A stretch of DNA of 51,017 nucleotides from a bacterium (GTDB lineage Bacteria; Moduliflexota; Moduliflexia; Moduliflexales; JAUQPW01), in NCBI GenBank assembly GCA_030550175.1, contig JAUQPW010000032.1, positions 1-51,017 on the forward strand, read 5' to 3'. Below the pieces are notes generated by a model that saw only the letters and a program-made list of their open reading frames with translations, searched no databases and was not told where the DNA came from. Numbering within the stretch: the stretch's first letter is position 1; every line of letters starts with the position of its first letter. The position numbers and the translations under genes are program-made. Positions 44,290 to 51,017 of the stretch are shown here, piece by piece.

Positions 44290-45237
44290 ATGACCGGTTC
44301 TTATAAACTCTCCGGTGAGATTCCTCGCCGACCTTTAGGAAAGACAGGCGTTCAAGTCTCAGCTTTGGGATTAGGGGGTTTCCATCTGGGCATTGCAAAG
44401 AGCGAAGAAGAAGCCATCCGTATCGTCCAGGAAGCGGTTGATATGGGAGTGACCTTCATGGACAATGCCTGGGAGTATAACGACGGTCGCAGTGAAGAAT
44501 GGATGGGGAAAGGTCTGCAGGGTCGTCGGGATAAAGTTTTCCTGATGACCAAAGTGTGTACCCATGGACGTGATCGCAAAACGGCCCTGCAGCAACTGGA
44601 ACAATCTTTACGTCGACTCCGAACGGATTATCTGGATCTGTGGCAGATCCATGAGGTTGTTTATGAAAATGACCCGGAACTGCATTTCGCCCGGGATGGG
44701 GTCGTCGAAGCACTGGATCAGGCCAAACGTGAAGGTAAAGTTCGTTTTGTCGGCTTTACAGGCCACAAAAGTCCTGCCATCCATTTAAAAATGCTCTCCT
44801 ACAATTATCCCTTCGATACCTGCCAGCTCCCGCTTAATTGTTTCGATGCAACTTTTCGTAGTTTTGAACAGCAGGTTTTACCGGAACTCAACCGGCGTGG
44901 CATCGGAGCCATCGGTATGAAAAGCCTCACAGGGAGGCTTACCGTACCGGCGGTCAAAAAAATCATCTCGGTTACCGAAGCGCTCCGCTATGCCATGAGT
45001 CTTCCCGTTGCCACCACGGTCAGCGGTATAAATTCTCTGGAAATACTTCACCAGAATCTGCAAATTGCCTGTGGTTTCACACCCATGACCCCGGAAGAGA
45101 TGGAGGCTATCCGGGCACGCTGTCGGCTTTATGCAGCCGATGGTCACCTGGAACTTTATAAGACCACCCTGGTGCATGAGGGTCCTATCGGAAGAATCCA
45201 ACATGGCTTTCCCTCCAGAGAAGAAATCCCGGCCTGA
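44290..45237 (+). CDS. Aldo/keto reductase
   Basis: 315 residues, an AKR TIM barrel reducing carbonyls with NAD(P)H. The catalytic tetrad is D58, Y63, K88 and H121 (MDNAWEYN, LMTKV, WQIHEV). RRPLGKTGVQVSALGLGG at the start and IGAIGMKSLTGR later fit the family. AAGGAG lies 9 nt upstream of the ATG. Monocistronic: it ends in a strong hairpin. Confidence 0.93.
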   Translation: MTGSYKLSGEIPRRPLGKTGVQVSALGLGGFHLGIAKSEEEAIRIVQEAVDMGVTFMDNAWEYNDGRSEEWMGKGLQGRRDKVFLMTKVCTHGRDRKTALQQLEQSLRRLRTDYLDLWQIHEVVYENDPELHFARDGVVEALDQAKREGKVRFVGFTGHKSPAIHLKMLSYNYPFDTCQLPLNCFDATFRSFEQQVLPELNRRGIGAIGMKSLTGRLTVPAVKKIISVTEALRYAMSLPVATTVSGINSLEILHQNLQIACGFTPMTPEEMEAIRARCRLYAADGHLELYKTTLVHEGPIGRIQHGFPSREEIPA

Positions 45238-45241
45238 CTAA

Positions 45242-45279
45242 AAAGTCTTGTCTGGCCGAATTCGGCCAGACGAGACTTT
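45242..45279 (+). terminator. Hairpin terminator after the aldo/keto reductase
   Basis: GTCTGGCCGAATTCGGCCAG plus AC (45250-45271) is a perfect 22-bp palindrome, extended outward by AAAGTCT and AGACTTT with one mismatch. The T-tract after it is weak (CTTTCAATTC). Confidence 0.7.
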
Positions 45280-45320
45280 CAATTCTGATTCCGGTTTCCT
45301 CAATAAGATTAACTTTTATA

Positions 45321-45348
45321 TTGACATAAAATAAGTTTGTGCTATAGA
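45321..45348 (+). promoter_or_regulatory. Promoter of the response regulator gene
   Basis: TTGACA at 45321-45326, a 16-bp spacer and TATAGA at 45343-45348, about 120 bp before the chosen start codon. Near-consensus sigma-70 type. Confidence 0.6.
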
Positions 45349-45469
45349 GTAACATACGTTAATTAAACCGGAAAAAACCGAAGAAGGGATGTACCGGCCT
45401 GAAAATATGAGGTTCTATACGATGGTCCCGGACAGCTTGGGACACCGGTATAGAAAAGGAGATCCGGTT

Positions 45470-45916
45470 ATGACGGTAAAAGAAACTATCGAAAAAGAGA
45501 TTCTCCTCAACGAGAAGGAAGCCGGGGTCAATACGAAACGTTTACGTGTACTGGTGGTGGAGGACGATGTAGATATTGCAACCGCCCTGGGTGATCTATT
45601 GGAGTTGTGGGGATATGAGGTCCGGGTAGTCCACGATGGTTTGGAAGCCACGAAGGTAGCCCTGAGTTATCTACCTGAGGTCGTCCTGTTGGATATTGAT
45701 TTACCGGGAATGGATGGCTATCAAATAGCACAATGGCTTGGACAAGATACTCAATTGTCTAAGACGGTGCGGGTAGCTGTCACGGGGTATGGGCAAGAGG
45801 AAGATCGGCGTCGGGCTCAGGAAGCAGGATTTGATTATCACTTTACAAAGCCTGTAGCTCCTCTCGTCTTGCAAGAGTTATTGGCTCACTTACAAAAATG
45901 CCGGGAACAGGGGTAA
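45470..45916 (+). CDS. Single-domain response regulator (CheY-like receiver)
   Basis: 148 residues from ATG 45470, which has AAAGGAG 7-8 nt upstream; an in-frame upstream start (45389) would add 27 residues. The receiver pocket is complete: E31/D32, phosphoacceptor D75 (LLDIDLPGMDG), T105 and K127. About 24 extra residues precede the domain. There is no output domain and no adjacent kinase, so it probably passes phosphate to or interacts with a distant partner. Confidence 0.9.
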   Translation: MTVKETIEKEILLNEKEAGVNTKRLRVLVVEDDVDIATALGDLLELWGYEVRVVHDGLEATKVALSYLPEVVLLDIDLPGMDGYQIAQWLGQDTQLSKTVRVAVTGYGQEEDRRRAQEAGFDYHFTKPVAPLVLQELLAHLQKCREQG

Positions 45917-45962
45917 ATAAAAAGAGCCATTTTCGGAACAAAGTCCCTATTCCATCTCTCCT

Positions 45963-45990
45963 CCTTCTCTCCTGAAGCTTCAGGAGAGAA
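45963..45990. repeat. 28-bp perfect palindrome CTTCTCTCCTGAAG family
   Basis: CTTCTCTCCTGAAG followed by its exact complement. The same core appears at 24098-24125, near 25969-25997 and near 50970. It lies in the 381-bp gap before mreB, in GC-rich repeat DNA with no gene; it may also end the upstream transcript. Confidence 0.7.
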
Positions 45991-46243
45991 GCTAAAAGGC
46001 TTTCAGGGGTAGATTTTTTCTAACCTCCTCACCCCCTTCCTGGCGCAGAAAGGGGGAGCTCGGGGATTACCTAAGTCCCAACCCTTCCCTCATCTCTGTC
46101 CAACTTGGGAGAGGAGAACAGGAGATGAGGGGGAATCGGAGGGGGTTAGGTTTGAAAAACCTACCCCCGGAAGGAGCCCGGAGGTGGGGCAAGAGTGGGT
46201 AAGAGGATACAGATGATTTTAGAGGGTATGGGGATAAGCAGTC

Positions 46244-46282
46244 ATAGCAAATCTCTCGGGAGCTTTTGCTATCGGCTTTTTT
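46244..46282 (+). promoter_or_regulatory. Attenuator-like hairpin with T-tract just before the mreB ribosome site
   Basis: ATAGCAAA (46244-46251) pairs with TTTGCTAT (46265-46272), with an inner CTC/GAG pair. A run of Ts (about 46277-46282) follows and the AGGAG of mreB comes right after. It has the shape of an intrinsic terminator within the mreB leader. Confidence 0.6.
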
Positions 46283-46297
46283 GTAGGAGAATTCTTT

Positions 46298-47320
46298 ATG
46301 ATTTCACCTTTGAGTTGGTTTTCTAAAGACCTGGCCATTGATCTGGGTACAGCCAATACATTGATTTATATGAAGGGACGGGGCATTGTAGTCAATGAAC
46401 CCTCCGTGGTGGCGGTTGAACTTAAAACCAATAGAATCCTGGCGGTTGGTAAGGAAGCTAAGGAAATGCTCGGTAAGGTTCCGGGGTCTGTCAGTGTCAT
46501 TCGACCCCTAAAAGACGGGGTTATTTCGGATTTCAGAATTACTCAGCAAATGTTGGATTACTTCATTAGAAAAGTTTATAACCGAAAATACTTCTTTATT
46601 CATCCCAGGATTGTGGTAGCGGTTCCCTCGGGAATTACCGAAGTAGAAAAAAAAGCTGTGAAGGACTCGATTCTTCAGGTTGGGGCCAATGAAGTTTATC
46701 TGATTGAAGAGCCTATGGCTGCGGCTATAGGGGTAGGTTTACCTATAGAAGAGCCTTCTGGGAATATGATCGTGGATATCGGAGGTGGAACCACCGAAGT
46801 AGCGGTTATTTCCATGGCAGGAATTGTTCATAGCTGTTCCATTCGTGTGGCCGGAGATGAAATGGACGAAGCGATTATCCAATATATTAAGAAAAAACAC
46901 AGTTTACTCATCGGGGGAAGAACGGCGGAGTATATTAAAATGACCTGGGGTTCTGCTTATCCCCTGGACAAAGAAGAAATTACTAAAATTAGAGGTCGAG
47001 ACCTGATAGAAGGGATTCCCAAGACCCTCACCCTTTCAAGTGAAGAAATTCGAGATGCACTCAGTGAGACGGTGCTGGCGATTGTGGAAGCTGTGAAAAC
47101 AACCCTGGAGCATATCCCTCCAGAATTATCCGCAGATATTATCGACAAAGGGATCGTATTAACCGGAGGGGGTTCCCTACTTCGAAATCTGGATATCCAG
47201 CTTCAAGAAGAAACCGGTTTACCCATTATCCTGGCCGAGGATCCCCTGACCTCTGTAGCTCTTGGAACCGGCAAGGTTTTGGATAATATGGACTTACTGA
47301 GTCGAATATCCGTGGGTTAA
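46298..47320 (+). CDS. mreB: Rod shape-determining protein MreB
   Basis: 340 residues, actin fold; it forms membrane-bound filaments that direct the elongation machinery. Signatures: FSKDLAIDLGTANTLIYMKG (phosphate 1), VPSGITEVEKKAVKDS, VDIGGGTTEVAVISM (phosphate 2) and LTGGGSLLRNLD (adenosine). AGGAG is 8 nt before the ATG. No mreC or mreD follows; repeat DNA and a convergent peptidase gene come next. Confidence 0.97.
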   Translation: MISPLSWFSKDLAIDLGTANTLIYMKGRGIVVNEPSVVAVELKTNRILAVGKEAKEMLGKVPGSVSVIRPLKDGVISDFRITQQMLDYFIRKVYNRKYFFIHPRIVVAVPSGITEVEKKAVKDSILQVGANEVYLIEEPMAAAIGVGLPIEEPSGNMIVDIGGGTTEVAVISMAGIVHSCSIRVAGDEMDEAIIQYIKKKHSLLIGGRTAEYIKMTWGSAYPLDKEEITKIRGRDLIEGIPKTLTLSSEEIRDALSETVLAIVEAVKTTLEHIPPELSADIIDKGIVLTGGGSLLRNLDIQLQEETGLPIILAEDPLTSVALGTGKVLDNMDLLSRISVG

Positions 47321-47415
47321 CCCCCCATGGGAAAGATCCAATACCCATTTAACTTTCAGGGGGTCTTGATACCGATCCCCTATTGAAATCGGCCATGAAC
47401 TCTCCCTCACCCCCC

Positions 47416-47585
47416 TACGTGCCAGGATAAGGCGGTTAGCCCCGGCGGGGCGACCTGTTGATAGCTCCTGGCTTATGCCAGTGGAAACAGAATCTATCCT
47501 CATTTCTGAATCCCCAACTTGCGTCGGGGGCTACCGACGGTTCGCCCCTGACGAGGCTTTTCAGCTTATTCTGGCGCGTATGGGG
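47416..47585 (-). repeat. Structured dispersed repeat family R1, copy C (inverted)
   Basis: Reverse complement of R1: GCCAGGATAAGGCGGTTAGC, CGACCTGTTGATAGC, CCCCTGACGAGGC and TTTTCAGCTTATTCTGGCG. About 35 bp of the middle hairpin present in copy B is missing. It fills most of the 410-bp gap after mreB. Confidence 0.75.
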
Positions 47586-47730
47586 GGCAAGAGGTGAAGG
47601 GAAGGGACTTGCCGTCAATTTACCCGAGAAAGAGACCCTGACCGGCCGGGTTTCTATCTCCACATCCTTTTTATACTTTCTTTGGATCCCTTGCCGGGAG
47701 CCCTGGGATGGCATCAACCGATTCGCCCGG

Positions 47731-49479
47731 CTATCGGAAATAATAGACGGTATCGGGAGACTCTTCCGGCCAATCATCCCGTTGAATGGGGTAACCCTTC
47801 TCAAAAATCACGTAACTATCCCAACCGTCATAGAACAGATATCGAGCCCGAGAAAGGGCACCAGGCGCTAATCCGAAATAAAAGGTTAAATATTTCATCG
47901 GATTTTTTGGATTGCGCCAGGTTACCAGAAGGGCAATCTCTTCTCCCTTATATTCCTTACCTCCCAGCCTGAAGGCATCTTCTTTTAGCTCAAAACCTTC
48001 CGGAAGATGAGTCAGCCATTCCTTGACGGGGGCCGATTTCCGGGCATTACCCACCTTTAAATCTAACCATTGCCGAAAGAACCAATCCAACGGTTGGTGG
48101 GAAACCTCTTCAAAAACTTTTTGTAAATCCTCCCAGTCGGCCCGGCGTCCACCATATCGTCGGATGATCTCCTTTAAGCCAAGAAAAAAAGGATCCTCTC
48201 CTATCCATCGGCGGAGTTGATGGAAGATCATAGATCCTTTGGTGTAGCCGATGTCATTTTCGTAATCTTCGGTTTTTCCTTTGAAAGCCCGGACCGGATA
48301 CTCTTTCTCCGGGGTCACCCGGATACTGTACTGTTGGCTGGCCCTCTTTCGATACTTAAAGGCTGCTTCTTCACCTTGTTTAAGCTCCTTATAGTAATAA
48401 TTGGTACAATAGGTAGTTAAAGCCTCCACCCAATTTCCTTTATCCGGATCGTAGAATACATAATTCCCCAGCCAGGAGTGAACGATCTCATGGTCCAGAT
48501 AACCGGGCTGCAAAGCCCTATCCCCTTGCCGGATAACCTCTTTCCCCAGCAGGGTAAATGAGGGGAATCCATATCCGCTGGAAAAGAAATTCTCCACTAT
48601 ATCGAACTTTTTGTAGGGATAGGGGCCCAGGATTTGAGAGTACAACTGAATATACTCTCCGGCAGCCTGGATAAATTTGTCGGCCAGGGATTCATTTTCC
48701 GGAGAAAAATAGGCCGAGAGGGCCGCCCCATTCCAATTCCGGGTCTGAACCCGATACTTCCCAGCAACCAGGGTGAGGGCTTCTGCAGGAATCTCAGACC
48801 GCCATTGACTTTTAGATAAACCTTCCTTGATCTCTCGTGCGATTAACTCTCCCTGGGTAACAACAACCCAGGGCTCCGGCATAGTAACCACAAGGTTAAA
48901 AAGAGATAAGGATTTGGGTATTTCTGGATACCAGTAGGTATCTTCCGATAAATAAACTCCTTCTTCTCCGATTAGTCCTGTGGTTTCGTCTCCCGTAATA
49001 AAGCTCAGATCCCGAGATTTCTGAATCGGGTCATAGATGATCCCCTCATAACGAAGGGTAAAGGAAAAGGTTTCTCTGGCCTCTGCAGGGATCTGCAATC
49101 GAATCTCCTGAGATCTCTCATCCCTTGGAAGACTATGCCAGATGAGGGTTTGATCAGACTTCTCCGGGTAAATTTCCAGGATTTTCAGCGCCTTGTTCAT
49201 AGAAAAAGAGAGGGTCTGTTGATCCGAGTTTATCAAGCCGGAATTCATAGGGATTTGAAGAGTATCCTGGGCTTGAATCCTATGATCCTCCGGAGTCAGG
49301 CGAACTTCCAGATGATGGATTAAAAGGGGGAGGGCATCTTTCCCTTCCTCCCCGGCAAAGAGGGGCGTGAAAGGGAAGAATACGAAGATAAACAGCAGAA
49401 TCCCGGCTAAAGTCAAGCTATGCGGTAACCTAAAACCACGTAGCTTCCTTCTGGGGAGGAATCCAGACCGAAGGTTCAT
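47731..49479 (-). CDS. M1-type zinc metallopeptidase-like protein, exported
   Basis: 582 residues. A signal or anchor helix covers about 18-42. The zinc site is HEIVH (H330, H334) with a downstream Glu in GNWVEALTTY (E352), 17 residues after the second His, one fewer than in classical aminopeptidase N; I recall this spacing in a related M1-like subgroup. The usual GxMEN exopeptidase motif is replaced by FSSGYGFPSFTLLG. It probably cleaves peptides in the periplasm or at the outer surface; the specificity is unknown. Confidence 0.8.
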   Translation of the reverse strand: MNLRSGFLPRRKLRGFRLPHSLTLAGILLFIFVFFPFTPLFAGEEGKDALPLLIHHLEVRLTPEDHRIQAQDTLQIPMNSGLINSDQQTLSFSMNKALKILEIYPEKSDQTLIWHSLPRDERSQEIRLQIPAEARETFSFTLRYEGIIYDPIQKSRDLSFITGDETTGLIGEEGVYLSEDTYWYPEIPKSLSLFNLVVTMPEPWVVVTQGELIAREIKEGLSKSQWRSEIPAEALTLVAGKYRVQTRNWNGAALSAYFSPENESLADKFIQAAGEYIQLYSQILGPYPYKKFDIVENFFSSGYGFPSFTLLGKEVIRQGDRALQPGYLDHEIVHSWLGNYVFYDPDKGNWVEALTTYCTNYYYKELKQGEEAAFKYRKRASQQYSIRVTPEKEYPVRAFKGKTEDYENDIGYTKGSMIFHQLRRWIGEDPFFLGLKEIIRRYGGRRADWEDLQKVFEEVSHQPLDWFFRQWLDLKVGNARKSAPVKEWLTHLPEGFELKEDAFRLGGKEYKGEEIALLVTWRNPKNPMKYLTFYFGLAPGALSRARYLFYDGWDSYVIFEKGYPIQRDDWPEESPDTVYYFR

Positions 49480-49761
49480 ATCCCAACCATCCCTCTCTCG
49501 ATGGAATTTGTCAAGTGAGAAAAAAAGAGGTATTACGCCGGCGAAGCGGATAGGGGAAGGGAGGGGCTACCTGCTTGAGGGCCCCGCAGGGTCGGCCCCT
49601 ATCCAGGATGCAACCTCTTCAGAAGGAATTGATAAGATGCGACCTGTTCCATCAGAATAGGTATTACAAACAACTTGAAATCGTAGCACCAGGTAGAGGG
49701 CTATACTTTACTAATCTGGGTATCCGGATCTGTTCATCATAGCTCGACAACGTTAAATTAC

Positions 49762-49800
49762 CGAAAAACCCCAACGGAGCGGCCTGTTTGTAGCAAATAG
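49762..49800. repeat. GGGGCGA/CTGTTTGTAGC-type repeat fragment
   Basis: AAAAACCCCAACGGAGCGGC followed by CTGTTTGTAGCAAATAG, related to the interior hairpins of 29904-30140 and to R1. The surrounding 577-bp gap (49480-50056) shows no gene. Confidence 0.5.
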
Positions 49801-50056
49801 GGTCTTCCACTGCTGGCAATTCCTGCTACACTGTAAGATTCCTTGATGGCTTGATTAAATCAGCTGGGGACACCGCAGGTGGAGATGTCCGGGTTAATGG
49901 GTGGTTCCGACTTCCATAAATTAACAAGGCATACCCGCCGGGATAATGTTCTTACTACCGTGACCAGGAATAAACGCGTTAAAAAGAAATCGAAATAGCT
50001 GCCATGTCATCGTGGGGTTTAAACCTCGGATATTTCCAACATTCCGGGTCGCTTTT

Positions 50057-50785
50057 TTATCTTTCCCTTACGTAGTCTCTTATCCTTTCGAGACCCCCTT
50101 CTAAAAAGAGACTTACCAGTGGACCAAAAGGATCTGTATGCATGGGGTTCTCTTGGGGAATAAACAACCCATCGGTAAAAATAAGGATATGCTTCACATT
50201 TCCTAAATCTTCCGTACCTCGATTTAAGAACCGAATCATCTCTCTTTCCCCGTTAAGAACACCGTAGGAAACATTCGCTTTTTCCCTTGCCCTCTGTAAG
50301 GGCTCCAAAAGGAATTCCCGGATATTTTTGATCTTCTTATCTGCCAGTTCTTTCCAGAGGATGAGGGTCTCCCGATCATGGTCGTAGTCCTCCACAAGCG
50401 GTTTGTAGGAATTCTTATCATAAAGGACTAAGATCTGACTGTCCCCGATTTGTATCCAATCGAAGGTATCCCGGTTGATTTGGATCACGGCTGCGGTAGT
50501 GCCCCATAAACTGACCTTTTTAGAAAGATCTATCCCATTTTTGAGCATTTCCTCTCTGAGGAGAGAATTTGCCTCCAGGGCCAGATCGACCAGGGGTTCA
50601 CCCCCTTTTTCAAAAACCCTCTTTGCAATCAGGGAAGCAAGCAATCCGCCTGTATTTCCGTGGGGATCTCTGTAATTATCCAGGCTGGTCACGCCATCGA
50701 AGACTCCGAAAATATTTTGGGTTATGACCAGATTATCTTCATTAAGGGGACCGGAGCCTTTTTCGATTAAAAAATGAACTTGCAT
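50057..50785 (-). CDS. PP2C-like protein phosphatase
   Basis: 242 residues. Metal-binding motifs of the PP2C family appear in order: NEDN (15-18), FGVFDGVTS (D30/G31), WGTTAAVIQ, IQIGDSQILVLY and IFTDG. The domain is compact and soluble, with no sensor or membrane part. It may dephosphorylate Ser/Thr or act in a partner-switching system; no kinase or anti-sigma gene is adjacent. Confidence 0.75.
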   Translation of the reverse strand: MQVHFLIEKGSGPLNEDNLVITQNIFGVFDGVTSLDNYRDPHGNTGGLLASLIAKRVFEKGGEPLVDLALEANSLLREEMLKNGIDLSKKVSLWGTTAAVIQINRDTFDWIQIGDSQILVLYDKNSYKPLVEDYDHDRETLILWKELADKKIKNIREFLLEPLQRAREKANVSYGVLNGEREMIRFLNRGTEDLGNVKHILIFTDGLFIPQENPMHTDPFGPLVSLFLEGGLERIRDYVRER

Positions 50786-50914
50786 AAAACAGTTTGTTGA
50801 TCCTTAGGGATCTATCTAAAGGTCGGTAAAGTCCTGTCAGGTTCCCTGTGACCCTTCTACTCCTCAACAGACGACTTCCCGACTAATATCAATATAAGGG
50901 TTCTTTGCCACAAC

Positions 50915-51017
50915 TACTACCTTGTAAAGTTAAATTTGAATGGCTATTCTACCCTCACCCCCCAACCCCTTCTCCTGAAGCTTCAAGAGAGGGGGAGCGA
51001 GAGGGTGAGGCAGACGG
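50915..51017. mobile_element. Left end of another MITE-like R3 element (runs off the window)
   Basis: TACTACCTTGTAAAGTTAAA at 50915 matches the R3 terminus, followed by similar text (TTTGAATGG, CCCTCACCCCCC, the CTTCTCCTGAAGCTTCAAGA palindrome). The right end lies beyond the window. The rest of 50786-50914 shows no gene. Confidence 0.65.

Noticed and set aside
45389..45469. Upstream start extending the response regulator by 27 residues
   Set aside because: The ATG at 45470 has a clear AAAGGAG at correct spacing, and the extension has no conserved features.
49480..50056. Search for a tRNA or small gene in the long gap
   Set aside because: No cloverleaf-like T-arm motif and no convincing open frame; only repeat fragments are visible.

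Overview
The window is a moderate-GC bacterial chromosome segment. Complete housekeeping genes (ruvABC, yebC, pgsA, mreB, glgC) are mixed with surface-glycan and membrane-machinery genes and many dispersed non-coding repeats. The lipid-linked glycan enzymes, a polymerase/ligase-type membrane protein and Bat-type membrane proteins suggest a Gram-negative-type, probably uncultured lineage. I cannot assign a phylum from the sequence. No tRNA, rRNA, CRISPR array or intact transposase was seen.

Layout. 2-9967 (+): a tightly packed surface-glycan operon. It holds the tail of a membrane protein resembling polyprenyl-phosphate glycosyltransferases, an ArnA/Fmt-type formyltransferase, an LPG-flippase-type membrane protein, a radical SAM protein of the B12-binding type, a FemAB-like acyltransferase, a methyltransferase, a YfhO-like membrane protein and an O-antigen ligase/polymerase with TPRs. 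10145-13609 (+): a 1154-residue secreted protein with 62-residue NHL-type repeats, an IPT-like segment and six 44-residue calcium-loop repeats. 14172-19499 (-): glgC, a glycerophosphodiesterase, ruvB, ruvA, ruvC and yebC. Four gaps here carry 7-9-mer tandem repeats arranged as inverted repeats. 19840-21011 (+): a DUF4911-type gene, pgsA and a possible SseB-like gene. 21026-23498 (-): a QueG-like iron-sulfur protein, an ABM-domain pseudogene and a GT2 glycosyltransferase.

24279-29916 (+): an orphan peptide-type solute-binding protein, an unrecognised protein and a P2-type cation ATPase, separated by repeats that include a MITE-like element with perfect 21-bp inverted ends. 30294-36442: a membrane spermidine-synthase-like protein, a free-standing Clp N-domain protein, an SDR oxidoreductase and an Agl23-like GT-C protein. 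36655-44179 (+): a MoxR / DUF58 / BatD-like / VWA / coiled-coil protein / VWA cluster, the most system-like block. 44290-50785: an aldo/keto reductase, a single-domain response regulator, mreB behind an attenuator-like hairpin, an M1-type metallopeptidase and a PP2C-like phosphatase.

How they work together. The first operon looks like assembly and decoration of a lipid-linked surface polymer. The 36.6-44.2 kb block looks like an envelope-associated AAA+ chaperone acting on VWA membrane proteins, as in Bat/MoxR operons. The intergenic DNA is heavily colonised by structured repeats. One supplies the stop codon of the ATPase, another may supply a start codon for the unknown protein, and octamers extend the ruvA reading frame.
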